Virus record (IMG/VR): IMGVR_UViG_3300020166_000088
Coordinates: 1-28,212 of that record
Direction: 5' to 3' (one strand)
Origin: a virus
DNA: 28,212 bases
Shown here: positions 1-6,466 of the stretch, piece by piece
How the letters are laid out: the number at the start of each line of letters is the position of its first letter
Numbering within the stretch: position 1 is the first letter of the stretch
Made by a program: the position numbers and the translations under genes
Notes under the pieces: generated by a model
The model's database searches: none
What the model saw: the letters and a program-made list of their open reading frames with translations, nothing else
What the model was told of the DNA's origin: nothing

Positions 1-386
1 TTGTAATCAACTTCTTTCTCAGGTTGCCAAACATCTAACCCCCAATCATTCAGTTCTGCATTATCCCATTCATTAGCCAACATATCCCAATCCCATTCAC
101 CAAAACCAACATTGTCTTTCACAATAAATTCTCTCTGTTTCTTCACTGTTAATTTATCTGCCTTTATAATATGCACTTCTTTTAAACCAGCTTCTTGACA
201 AGCCTTTAAACGCATATTACCACCAAGAACAACCATATCATCATTAACAACAATTGGCCTTATTTCCAACATCTCTGGAAACTCTTTTATTGACTTTACT
301 AACTTATGAAATTTATTGTCCTTTATTAGTCGTGGATTCTCTGGGTTTCTTTTTACTTGCGATATTTTTACTTTCTGTGTTTTCAT
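1..386 (-). CDS. ParB-like (ParB/Srx fold) protein, C-terminus cut by window edge
   Basis: The frame opens at ATG 386 and runs off the left edge, so only the first 128 residues are visible. The N-terminus resembles the ParB-like nuclease domain: KISQVKRNPENPR, then a stretch ending EIRPIVVNDD, then MVVLGGNMRLKACQEAGL, which matches the family's conserved GG/N-x-R-x-x-A box. An acidic, Trp-rich stretch follows (WDWDMLANEWDN, LNDWGLDVW), as in phage ParB-domain proteins that sit near terminase genes. Family members bind DNA or hydrolyse CTP/ATP; some phage copies are fused to methyltransferases, and the missing C-terminus could hold such a domain. It lies 26 bases after the 125-aa gene and ends the visible early operon. 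The family call is fairly secure; the biochemical role is not. Confidence 0.8.
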   Translation of the reverse strand, partial: MKTQKVKISQVKRNPENPRLIKDNKFHKLVKSIKEFPEMLEIRPIVVNDDMVVLGGNMRLKACQEAGLKEVHIIKADKLTVKKQREFIVKDNVGFGEWDWDMLANEWDNAELNDWGLDVWQPEKEVDY

Positions 387-412
387 CTTTAAAAAATTTT
401 AATAGTTTTCTT

Positions 413-790
413 TCAATTGCTTTTATTTTCTCGTTCATATTCATATTCGTTGTATAATCTCTTTATGGTTTCTACTAAACCTTTAACGCAACTGCCACAA
501 CTTGAAGCTTCTTTATTAGTGTTAAATACTCTATTGTGTATGTTTAATAATGCTTTTTGTTCGTTTGCGTTTACTACGTTTTTATTTAAAGCAAAGAATC
601 CTTTTAAATACATATATTCATCTTCATTTAAACATTCTATATTTTTATAAGGAAATAATTTATTTAGCTTTTCTTTTCTTGTATCGCATCCACAGTCTTT
701 ACCTAACTTGTCAAATATCCAATCAGTAGCTTGTTTTACTCCTGTAGCTTTTGTTATCTTTTCTATGCTATCTCCAAGTCCTTTACTCAT
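413..790 (-). CDS. Conserved phage protein with CxC and CxxC motifs, function unknown
   Basis: A 125-aa protein, with ATG at 790 preferred over an in-frame GTG at 793. It starts MSKGLGDSIEKITKATG and has cysteines at about residues 33, 35, 53, 98 and 101 (GKDCGCD, IEC, SCGSC), a spacing that could bind zinc or iron; this is inference. The N-terminal pattern followed by a CGCD box recurs, to my knowledge, in uncharacterised proteins of flavobacterial phages encoded near sigma-like or terminase genes. The start overlaps the end of the sigma-like gene by 8 bases, so translation is probably coupled. The C-terminus is a charged Tyr/Glu-rich helix. No enzymatic motif is visible. Confidence 0.85.
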   Translation of the reverse strand: MSKGLGDSIEKITKATGVKQATDWIFDKLGKDCGCDTRKEKLNKLFPYKNIECLNEDEYMYLKGFFALNKNVVNANEQKALLNIHNRVFNTNKEASSCGSCVKGLVETIKRLYNEYEYERENKSN

Positions 791-1292
791 CACTAATTTT
801 TTTTTTAATTTCTTTAATACAATTGTTTATTGTTCTCCATACAACCACGTTTGATATATTAGTTGCTGCAGATAGTTTTCTAATACTGTGGAATTTCTTT
901 CTATATAAATTAAATAACTTTCTATCAAACCAGTAAAAATCATTTACTATATCATCAACTACTTTTTCTATATCTACATACTTTGTGTTATCTGCTTCTA
1001 TAATGTTTTTTAAGTCTTTATCAATTAGTAAATCTTTGTCAACTCTTATAGTATCAATGAATATATTATGCATCATCTTATATATAAACGCTTTATTTAA
1101 AGAATCGTTATATAGAATATCGTTAATTTTTACTTTTTTACTATCAATTTTACTATGTAAAGCAATGTAAAAGTCGTGTAATAAATCTTTTGCTGGTATT
1201 TTACTGTTGCTGGTTATTTCCTCAGCCATAGATAGCCAAGTTTTTTCATCTTTAACCAAGATGTGTAATATATTATTTACTTCTGTACTCAT
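783..1292 (-). CDS. Sigma-70-like / ECF-type RNA polymerase sigma factor candidate
   Basis: A 169-aa protein with the two-part layout of a small sigma factor. Residues about 28-100 resemble region 2 (KDLLHDFYIALHSK, then FIYKMMHNIFIDTIR). Residues about 118-165 resemble a region 4 helix-turn-helix (FDRKLFNLYRKKFHSIRKLS, ISNVVVWRTINNCIKEIKKK). Such proteins would recruit host RNA polymerase to phage promoters, plausibly the late ones. It overlaps the upstream nuclease gene by 20 bases and the downstream 125-aa gene by 8, near the end of the early operon, a fitting place for a middle or late switch. The similarity is weak, and a plain helix-turn-helix DNA-binding protein is the main alternative. 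Confidence 0.65.
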   Translation of the reverse strand: MSTEVNNILHILVKDEKTWLSMAEEITSNSKIPAKDLLHDFYIALHSKIDSKKVKINDILYNDSLNKAFIYKMMHNIFIDTIRVDKDLLIDKDLKNIIEADNTKYVDIEKVVDDIVNDFYWFDRKLFNLYRKKFHSIRKLSAATNISNVVVWRTINNCIKEIKKKISDE

Positions 1293-1623
1293 CTAATTCA
1301 AGAAGTATATTTACAAAATCATCGTATTGTAAAGCAATATAATCTTTTTCAAAGTTCTTAGTAAATACAACTACAGGAGTTTTTAGTGTACCACGTGCAT
1401 CACCTTCACTTTGTTCTAATGCTTTCCAGATATTTAATTTCTCTTGGTTTTTACATTCCCAGCTATATTCTGATAGTATTCCACTTGTGGTCATAATATC
1501 ACCTTTAATACTTAATCCACCGCTGTTTGGTGTCCTTCTTATATTAGTATCAAACTTCTTTGCTAAATCTTTAGCAATTTTTAACTCGAATCTTTTACCT
1601 TTTTGATTTGCATTTAAACTCAT
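1273..1623 (-). CDS. PD-(D/E)XK nuclease, Holliday-junction-resolvase-like
   Basis: A 116-aa protein with the compact PD-(D/E)XK arrangement: Glu13 in GKRFELKIAKDL, RRTPNSGG at about 29-36, Asp42 in KGDI, and Glu56-Cys-Lys58 in WECKNQEKLNIWKALEQ. This combination matches archaeal Hjc-like and phage VRR-NUC-like resolvases, which cut branched DNA during recombination and before packaging. The catalytic acids and lysine are all present and the length suits a single-domain enzyme. Its start overlaps the stop of the 54-aa ORF (ATGA) and its end overlaps the sigma-like gene. It could instead be a general structure-specific endonuclease; the fold call is firmer than the substrate. Confidence 0.75.
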   Translation of the reverse strand: MSLNANQKGKRFELKIAKDLAKKFDTNIRRTPNSGGLSIKGDIMTTSGILSEYSWECKNQEKLNIWKALEQSEGDARGTLKTPVVVFTKNFEKDYIALQYDDFVNILLELDEYRSK

Positions 1624-1784
1624 ATTTTTTGGAAATGTTTTCTAACTATTGCTCCAAGTTCAGCATCATTAGTATATATTCTACACAACAAAGCAATGTT
1701 GTACTCAATAGGAGAATCATCACTACGGTAGTGAGAGTCCTTAGTTTGTCTGTATTCATTTAATGTTCTCTTTTTACTTTTCAA
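1620..1784 (-). CDS. Small conserved phage protein (54 aa), TTG start
   Basis: This ORF fills an apparent gap. It runs from TTG at 1784 to a TGA whose ATGA overlaps the start of the nuclease gene. The protein is basic at the start (KSKKRTLNEYRQTKDSHYRS) and continues through DDSPIEYNIALLCRIYTND to a basic end (VRKHFQK). The EYRQTKDS box recurs, as I recall, in small proteins of flavobacterial phages, which supports it as real. A stop codon lies three codons upstream of TTG and no ATG is available in frame, so TTG is the only plausible standard start. The start overlaps the end of the 32-aa membrane ORF by 11 bases. Function unknown. Confidence 0.65.
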   Translation of the reverse strand: MKSKKRTLNEYRQTKDSHYRSDDSPIEYNIALLCRIYTNDAELGAIVRKHFQKI

Positions 1785-1872
1785 GATATTTTTTTATAAT
1801 TACAACAATTAAAGAACCAGAGATAAAGCTGGTTATGTGTGATAGTATTAACATTAATAATATAGTTTTCAT
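1774..1872 (-). CDS. Single-pass membrane peptide (32 aa)
   Basis: ATG at 1872 overlaps the stop of the 86-aa gene (ATGA), and the ORF ends at 1774. The peptide is almost one hydrophobic segment (MKTILLMLILSHITSF, then SGSLIVVIIKK) with a lysine-rich C-terminus, consistent with an inner-membrane peptide. Translational coupling at both ends argues that it is expressed. No family was recognised. It could act as a small membrane effector, but that is speculation. Confidence 0.55.
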   Translation of the reverse strand: MKTILLMLILSHITSFISGSLIVVIIKKYLEK

Positions 1873-2129
1873 AGTATTTTTTTAACTTCTTTTTTTAACC
1901 TTGCAGTTTCTTTATAAGTTTCTATGCTTTGCAATTTTATAGAAATAATTTCACTTTTCAAAACTTCAATGTAATTTTCTTGTCTTAACATAACGTTTAA
2001 GGCTAAATATAGCGATTTTAAGGAACTTTCAGCTTCGGCTGGTATATTTCCATCACTATACTTATTTTCTATCTTTAGAATTAATATTTCTAATTTATTT
2101 TTAGCGTGTATTAAATCTATGTCATTCAT
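1869..2129 (-). CDS. Coiled-coil protein (86 aa), function unknown
   Basis: An 86-aa, largely helical protein with heptad-like spacing of Leu/Ile: LIHAKNKLEILILKIENKY at the N-terminus and a C-terminal helix ending ARLKKEVKKIL. It overlaps the genes on both sides by ATGA junctions in the early operon, downstream of the helicase group. No catalytic or metal-binding motif is seen. An oligomeric accessory protein is possible but unsupported. Confidence 0.7.
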   Translation of the reverse strand: MNDIDLIHAKNKLEILILKIENKYSDGNIPAEAESSLKSLYLALNVMLRQENYIEVLKSEIISIKLQSIETYKETARLKKEVKKIL

Positions 2130-2365
2130 CTTTTTAAATCCATTGTGTAAAGCAACTCATCCCCTAACTTACTATCTATTGTTTTTATGGTTCTGTATAT
2201 ATCTATGCTTTTTCTTTTAACTTCTTCTTTCTCTGCTTTAGAAGAATCAATTCCTAAGTGTGCGTATAATGAACAATCTATTCTTAATAACTCATCTATT
2301 TTTTGTTTATCTGTCCAGCTTGTAAAATGTGTAAACTTTTCTATGTCTTTGTATTTGTAATTCAT
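2126..2365 (-). CDS. Hypothetical early protein (79 aa)
   Basis: A 79-aa mixed-charge protein beginning MNYKYKDIEKFTHFTSWTDKQKIDE. The pattern suggests two or three helices, with a central segment around IDCSLYAHLGIDSSKAEKEEVKR. It joins both neighbours by ATGA overlaps, in the stretch after the helicase. Such small proteins near phage helicases are sometimes loaders or inhibitors, but nothing here shows that. No family recognised. Confidence 0.7.
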   Translation of the reverse strand: MNYKYKDIEKFTHFTSWTDKQKIDELLRIDCSLYAHLGIDSSKAEKEEVKRKSIDIYRTIKTIDSKLGDELLYTMDLKR

Positions 2366-2673
2366 AATTTTATTTTATTTGCTATTGTTTTCATTTGTTT
2401 TAAACCTTCAATATTATTCACCGCCATCCAAAAATATTTATCTTCAATTATAGGTTGTAAATTTTTCTTATACTTATAATAAATATTTAAAAAAATAACG
2501 TTTTTCATATTTTCAATAGATATTTTTTTTTCAAACCTTACGTAACATTCATATAAATTATTATACTGTTCGTCATAAAATTCTTCTGTTTGGTCAGATA
2601 GATAGTCAACAATTTTATAATAAATATTAAATAGTTCGTTAATTTTTTTTTCATTTATTTTTCTTTTCCTCAT
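2362..2673 (-). CDS. Hypothetical early protein (103 aa), Lys/Tyr-rich
   Basis: A 103-aa protein with a strongly basic N-terminus (MRKRKINEKK) followed by Tyr-rich helices (ELFNIYYKIVDYL, FYDEQYNNLYECYVRFEKK). It starts 4 bases after the helicase stop and overlaps the next gene by ATGA. The basic start suggests nucleic-acid contact, but no motif confirms this. Function unknown. Confidence 0.7.
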   Translation of the reverse strand: MRKRKINEKKINELFNIYYKIVDYLSDQTEEFYDEQYNNLYECYVRFEKKISIENMKNVIFLNIYYKYKKNLQPIIEDKYFWMAVNNIEGLKQMKTIANKIKL

Positions 2674-2677
2674 AACT

Positions 2678-3529
2678 TTATTTTAAAACATTATTACCAC
2701 CAATTGTGAATCCTAAACCACTATTATAATCAAATCTTAATGGCTCTGCGAGGTTGGTGGGTTTACCCCCAGTTTCTTTATCTTTTATTTTATAAACGTA
2801 TACCTCTGTTTGCATCCATAAATCTTTATGAGCTACTAACCTGTGTAAACAAAGGAAGTTGTCAACTCTGTTTGGAAACACTTGCCCACCTTCACAGTCA
2901 GCTTTACGTGGTGCTTGTATATGCCCGTTTAAAGGGTGGTCAGGTGGGTATACTCTTCTTGCCGCTTCTGTTTGTGGGTGTATAGAAATATAAATTGTTT
3001 TTTTAGTTCTATTACAAAACTCTCTTACATCATTACATATTTGGTAATTCCTATCAAATTGACCAACTCTTCTATTATGGTTTAAGCCAGTAAAAGGGTC
3101 TATAAAACCACCATTACAATCTGTTTCTTCAAATATTTTAAGTAGTTGTTTATGGTCGTATAATTTTCTATTATCTATAAAATAAAAGTATTTATTTATA
3201 ATATTATGATAATTTTCAATTTCACTTCTTTTAAGTTCTTTAATGTTTTCACCAACCCAAAATTGTATAATATCTCTTTTTAATTGTCCAACTTTATTTT
3301 CACCAGACCAAATGCACCATTTCTTTTTATACTTTTTAGTAAGAGCAGTTAAATACCACAACAACCAGTTTGTCTTACCAACGTTGTCCAACCCTAAGAA
3401 CATATTAAACTCACCTTGTTTGTAAACGTAATAGTCATCTAATAAACAACCAATACCTAATCCTTTCTTTATTTTACCATCCCTGTAGTCAAATAAATAC
3501 TTTAATGAATCTTGATTATTACTTAGCAT
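2678..3529 (-). CDS. RecA-fold replicative helicase (RepA/DnaB-like), ATPase domain only
   Basis: A 283-aa P-loop ATPase. Walker A is GLDNVGKT at residues 46-53. A SGEN segment near 75-78 supplies a likely catalytic glutamate, Walker B is GGFIDPF around 140-146, and YISIHPQTEAAR at about 180-191 matches the conserved sensor-like histidine motif of DnaB, gp4 and Twinkle helicases. It lacks the DnaB N-terminal domain, so it resembles RepA-type or stand-alone phage helicase cores that form hexamers on DNA. It is preceded, with an 11-base overlap, by a DUF6291-like replication protein that may load it. This is the clearest replication gene in the window. A RecA-like recombinase is less likely, because this histidine motif favours the helicase group. 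Confidence 0.8.
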   Translation of the reverse strand: MLSNNQDSLKYLFDYRDGKIKKGLGIGCLLDDYYVYKQGEFNMFLGLDNVGKTNWLLWYLTALTKKYKKKWCIWSGENKVGQLKRDIIQFWVGENIKELKRSEIENYHNIINKYFYFIDNRKLYDHKQLLKIFEETDCNGGFIDPFTGLNHNRRVGQFDRNYQICNDVREFCNRTKKTIYISIHPQTEAARRVYPPDHPLNGHIQAPRKADCEGGQVFPNRVDNFLCLHRLVAHKDLWMQTEVYVYKIKDKETGGKPTNLAEPLRFDYNSGLGFTIGGNNVLK

Positions 3530-3941
3530 TTTTTAAAACTTCTAAGACTTCAGGTTGTAATTTTAAAACATTGTCATCTTGATATTTATTATACCCTTTA
3601 CCTTTCTCTTTTACTTTACCTTTCCCTTTACCTTTACCTTTCCCTTTACCTTGTAGGTCAGGGGGTGTGTCAACCCCTTGCTTACCCCCTTCCGTAGGGG
3701 TGTTTGATAGTTTGTTTCCAGTCTTGGTTTCATAACCACTAACTTGACCGTCAATACTGTTTGTTTGACTGATATAAGCAAACTTTGCCATCCCTTTTAA
3801 ATCAGTTGGTTTAATGCCTAAAAACTGTCTATTTAATAAAGCATCAATAAATTGTACTTTATCTGTGTCATTTTCAAGTTCATTATAGACATCAAAATAA
3901 CTTCTAAAGAAATTAAATCCTTTTCTTTTTGTTAGTTTCAT
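3519..3941 (-). CDS. DUF6291-like replication-associated protein with Lys-Gly repeat
   Basis: A 140-aa protein. Residues 1-75 match the pattern I associate with DUF6291 proteins: KGFNFFRSYFDVYNELEND, VQFIDALLNRQFLGI, then a GMAKFAYISQTNSIDGQVSGY box. These proteins usually sit just upstream of phage or ICE helicases and are often annotated as replication or loader-like. The middle (about 84-118) is disordered and ends in an almost pure Lys-Gly repeat, followed by a short C-terminal helix (LQPEVLEVLKNAK) that could dock a partner such as the helicase. It overlaps the helicase by 11 bases and the upstream gene by ATGA. The loader role is inferred from position. Confidence 0.65.
   Translation of the reverse strand: MKLTKRKGFNFFRSYFDVYNELENDTDKVQFIDALLNRQFLGIKPTDLKGMAKFAYISQTNSIDGQVSGYETKTGNKLSNTPTEGGKQGVDTPPDLQGKGKGKGKGKGKVKEKGKGYNKYQDDNVLKLQPEVLEVLKNAK
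3594..3653 (-). repeat. Hexanucleotide repeat encoding Lys-Gly tract
   Basis: About 60 bases built from alternating units reading GGTAAA and GGGAAA on the minus strand, with one imperfect stretch containing TTTTACTTTA on the plus strand. They encode the alternating Lys-Gly segment of the DUF6291-like protein. The unit length is a multiple of three, so gain or loss of units would change tract length without breaking the frame. Confidence 0.8.
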
Positions 3942-4339
3942 AATTGATTAGTTTGATTTGATTGTTTTAATATATAAAAATATTTATTTATTTTTTGATT
4001 ATTTTTAAATTCAGTTTGATAGGAAGCTTGTTTTATTACCACTTTACTATTAATTAATTCATTTTTTAATTCAGTTAAATTAAATATCCTAACCTCATTA
4101 TCTATAACTATGTAGTATGCGTGTTTATTATAATATTCAGCAGCCATTAATAAACAAAAAAATTTATCTACTTGTATGTATTTTTCTTCATAATATTTAT
4201 TTCTAAATTTAAATTCAATAATTCTTTTATCATCTTGAGCATCCCATAAATCAAATTGACCAGTTGTTTTTTTTATAAATAAATTAAATTTTTTATTTAA
4301 CCAATCAATTGTAAGTATAGTTTTTTCTTGCTCAGTCAT
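3938..4339 (-). CDS. PD-(D/E)XK-like nuclease candidate
   Basis: The start is set at the internal ATG 4339, giving 133 aa, because the longer frame from 4414 would overlap the upstream gene by over 80 bases while this one overlaps by 8. After MTEQEKTILTIDWLNKKF comes TGQFDLWDAQDD, then IIEFKFRNKYYEEKYIQVDKF. An Asp followed by E-x-K, with a downstream Asp/Lys helix, fits a PD-(D/E)XK core like VRR-NUC or other phage accessory nucleases. A later strand pair (AYYIVIDNEVRIFNL) continues the alpha/beta pattern. It would cut or process DNA during replication or host takeover. The motif is short, so the fold needs structural comparison. Confidence 0.5.
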   Translation of the reverse strand: MTEQEKTILTIDWLNKKFNLFIKKTTGQFDLWDAQDDKRIIEFKFRNKYYEEKYIQVDKFFCLLMAAEYYNKHAYYIVIDNEVRIFNLTELKNELINSKVVIKQASYQTEFKNNQKINKYFYILKQSNQTNQL

Positions 4340-4652
4340 TATATAATTCTTTTTCGCTTTTAGATAATTCTGCATATGTGTAGTGTTGTGTGTTTTCTCC
4401 ATATAACATTTCATCTTTATAGTATGGAAGAACTTTTGAACCTAAATTTGTTTTATAACCATCAAGTATATAACAATATTTATTTTTTATATACGCTGTA
4501 CTAAGTCCAAATCTTTCACAAACTCTATCAAGTGTTCTAATTCTATTAACACCTTTTATGCTTTTACTTAAAAGATAGGGGATAAGTTTTCTATCCTCAT
4601 CCCCTAAATGATAATTAAATATATAATCACTTTTATCTTTTTTCATTTTCAT
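4332..4652 (-). CDS. Hypothetical early protein (106 aa), possible HTH
   Basis: A 106-aa protein. ATG at 4652 shares a TAATG junction with the SSB-like gene. A central helical stretch, TLDRVCERFGLSTAYIKNKYCYILDG, looks like a winged or simple helix-turn-helix (a helix, the FGLS turn, then a helix with basic residues). The C-terminus is acidic and Tyr-rich (HYTYAELSKSEKELYND). It could be a small DNA-binding protein of the replication cluster, but the motif is weak and no family was recognised. Confidence 0.65.
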   Translation of the reverse strand: MKMKKDKSDYIFNYHLGDEDRKLIPYLLSKSIKGVNRIRTLDRVCERFGLSTAYIKNKYCYILDGYKTNLGSKVLPYYKDEMLYGENTQHYTYAELSKSEKELYND

Positions 4653-4963
4653 TAGAAAGGTAAATCAGATTTAACTGGTTCTTGAGTTACTTCCTTTTTT
4701 TCTTCTGGTTGGTAAGTATCAACACTTAAAGAAACATCCTTGTCGTATTGGTCAGGCTGGTCTTTAATGTTAATATTTAACTTTAAGTAAGTTTTACCTT
4801 TGTATTCAAAAAAGTGTTCTTTGGCTTTATCTAAATGAACTGTTACTTTTAACCAGTCAGCTCCCATTTTTTTACCGCCTCCACAATATATTGTTTTTTG
4901 TTTTTCCATTGTTATTTGTTTTTGTTTATAATCTGGCATCCAACGCCATTCTTTTTTAATCAT
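4652..4963 (-). CDS. Small SSB-like / OB-fold protein with DLPF tail
   Basis: 103 aa as drawn from ATG 4963. An internal ATG at 4909 (MEKQKTIYCGGGKK) may be the true start, since similar phage proteins I recall begin there. The core has alternating strands (WLKVTVHL, YLKLNININ-like, KDVSLSVDTY) as in a compact OB fold. The C-terminus is charged and ends SDLPF, closely resembling the DDIPF tip that SSB proteins use to bind partners. It probably coats single-stranded DNA and recruits the neighbouring exonuclease or helicase. The tail is less acidic than in bacterial SSB, and the core is too short for a full canonical SSB domain. Confidence 0.55.
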   Translation of the reverse strand: MIKKEWRWMPDYKQKQITMEKQKTIYCGGGKKMGADWLKVTVHLDKAKEHFFEYKGKTYLKLNINIKDQPDQYDKDVSLSVDTYQPEEKKEVTQEPVKSDLPF

Positions 4964-5119
4964 TTAAAATTTATATGTTATTCCTACAGCTACAAAAAAA
5001 CTCCCTGTAGCTATTGCGAATGTGTGAGGATTTAAATTTAACTTCTGCTTATGCCATAGCATATTAGTTGTTCCAGCAGTCATTAAACTTAACCCCCCTA
5101 TTATTGCGATTTTTTTCAT
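4964..5119 (-). CDS. Small membrane-associated protein (51 aa)
   Basis: An ORF from ATG 5119, overlapping the exonuclease stop by ATGA, to TAA at 4964, directly abutting the next ATG at 4963. The protein has a short hydrophobic start (MKKIAIIGGLSLMTAGTT), a polar middle (LWHKQKLNLNPH) and a second hydrophobic stretch (TFAIATGSFFVAVGITYKF), suggesting two short membrane segments. Exact packing against both neighbours supports translation. Function unknown. Confidence 0.6.
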   Translation of the reverse strand: MKKIAIIGGLSLMTAGTTNMLWHKQKLNLNPHTFAIATGSFFVAVGITYKF

Positions 5120-5775
5120 AATTTAATTGTTTTTATATATTCTCTACAAGCCTTAACTCTATCAATAATATTTTCTATTACTTCTTCATCATAGCTTATT
5201 TCAAATATTTTTATTCTGTATTTATCTTCTAAATTATTATATGTATAATCCTTTTTAAATTCTTCATAAATAGATATATCATTTGAATAATTAGGAGATT
5301 TAAAAAATTCTTTTTCAATTAAATCTTCTGGAGTATCCATTAATGTATAAATCAATTTAGCTTTCTTTAATCCAGATAAATGCATATAACCTTGAGCCTG
5401 ATAAAAATAACCTTTAGTTGGTATCTCTGTTTCTAATAAAGGAAAAGTGAAGCAATTCCAACTGTTTTTAACTTCTAATATTTCATCTTTAGTTATAACA
5501 TCAGGAGTGCCAGTCATAAAATTATTTTCAAAAGATTTATAGTTTTTTCTAAGTTTTTTATATTCTAATTGTTTTCCTATAAATTCAATTGATTCATCTT
5601 CCACGCTGTTTCCTTTAAACATATACTTGCTAGAAACTTCTTCTTTACGACCATATATTTGTTCGGTGTACCACTTCTTGCAATATGTTTCAGCTCCAGC
5701 AGAAACCAACCTATCTTTTTTAGGTTTAGTCATAATGCTATTAATAGCAGAACATCTTATTTTAAAGTCAATCAT
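5116..5775 (-). CDS. YqaJ-family PD-(D/E)XK exonuclease
   Basis: A 219-aa protein with the lambda-exonuclease/YqaJ signature in order: GNSVEDESIEFI at about 55-66 (Glu), MTGTPDVI at 87-94 (catalytic Asp92), EVKNSW at 101-106 (Glu101-x-Lys103), and the YFYQAQGYMHLSGL box at about 124-136. The family degrades one strand of duplex DNA ends, leaving single-stranded tails for annealing. The length matches the family. It overlaps the upstream 124-aa gene by ATGA, the place where phages usually encode the annealing partner, and an SSB-like gene lies two genes downstream. Confidence in the family is high; processivity and polarity cannot be read from sequence. Confidence 0.85.
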   Translation of the reverse strand: MIDFKIRCSAINSIMTKPKKDRLVSAGAETYCKKWYTEQIYGRKEEVSSKYMFKGNSVEDESIEFIGKQLEYKKLRKNYKSFENNFMTGTPDVITKDEILEVKNSWNCFTFPLLETEIPTKGYFYQAQGYMHLSGLKKAKLIYTLMDTPEDLIEKEFFKSPNYSNDISIYEEFKKDYTYNNLEDKYRIKIFEISYDEEVIENIIDRVKACREYIKTIKL

Positions 5776-6146
5776 TGTTTCTTAAAGCTATCTGCTTCCT
5801 CTTCTGAATAAACACCATATTCGTAAGCATTGATTAATTTTAGCACTAACCTATCTTTTAAACGTTTCTCAGCCATTGACCAAGGGTATACCATCTTGCA
5901 ATTCTTAGGTGATGCTTCACCAGTTGACCACATAACTTTATTACCACGTTTTGCATCTCCTACTATTGCAATATCTTGGTTGCCATCCCTGTATATTGTA
6001 GGCGCTCCAAATTGTATGTTTTCTTTTGCTGCTATCTTTTCGCAAGCATCGTGAGTAATTATCCACATTGAACGTGCGCCTCTTTTTAATTCCCAAAAGT
6101 CATCTTTGGATAAATTATATTTTTCTGCTAATTGTTTTATATTCAT
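5772..6146 (-). CDS. Conserved phage protein, candidate single-strand annealing partner of the exonuclease
   Basis: A 124-aa protein beginning MNIKQLAEKYNLSKDDFWEL, then a KHDACEKIA-like helix (HDACEKIAAKENI), strands around DIAIVGDAK, and the box CKMVYPWSMAEKRLKDRLVLKL followed by YSEEEAD. I recall this SYPWxMAEKRAKDRxxLKL pattern in many unnamed phage proteins. A terminal Ala/Lys/Arg-rich helix after beta strands is reminiscent of the ERF/Sak/Rad52-like annealing proteins, and the ATGA-coupled exonuclease strengthens that idea. No experiment I know of establishes the function. It may instead be a replication accessory protein. Confidence 0.5.
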   Translation of the reverse strand: MNIKQLAEKYNLSKDDFWELKRGARSMWIITHDACEKIAAKENIQFGAPTIYRDGNQDIAIVGDAKRGNKVMWSTGEASPKNCKMVYPWSMAEKRLKDRLVLKLINAYEYGVYSEEEADSFKKQ

Positions 6147-6466
6147 AATTGTTGTATTTGTTTTATTGATTGTTTTATTATTAATAGTCGTTTGGGATTG
6201 TATCGCATTCCAATAGTGCGTAATTGTTTTTCAATTTGATTTAACTCATTTATAAAGCTGTCCATTCTGTTTTTATGTATCTCCCTATCGTTTGAGTTAA
6301 ATTTATTTTCCTTAATCATTTGTTTAACTACCCCCCTGTTCCATTTCACTCTTGTTATAAGATTAATCAACCTATCTTCTAAATAGCTTGTTGTTTCGTA
6401 TGCCCACCATTCTTTGATTTGCTCGTTATGGTGGTGTTCATTATGTGGATGTGGATAGGGTATCAT
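6143..6466 (-). CDS. His-rich hypothetical early protein (107 aa)
   Basis: A 107-aa protein with an N-terminus packed with histidines (MIPYPHPHNEHHHNEQIKEWW), a possible metal-binding patch, followed by long charged helices (ELNQIEKQLRTIGMRY) and a basic C-terminus (KRLLIIKQSIKQIQ). It overlaps both neighbours by ATGA junctions. No family was recognised. The helical body could form a coiled coil or contact DNA. Confidence 0.7.
   Translation of the reverse strand: MIPYPHPHNEHHHNEQIKEWWAYETTSYLEDRLINLITRVKWNRGVVKQMIKENKFNSNDREIHKNRMDSFINELNQIEKQLRTIGMRYNPKRLLIIKQSIKQIQQL

Noticed and set aside
413-793. GTG start at 793 for the 125-aa protein
   Set aside because: An ATG directly follows it and matches the MSKGLGDSI start seen in similar phage proteins.
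3594-3653. Repeat array resembling CRISPR
   Set aside because: Units are 6 bases with no spacers and encode an in-frame Lys-Gly tract.
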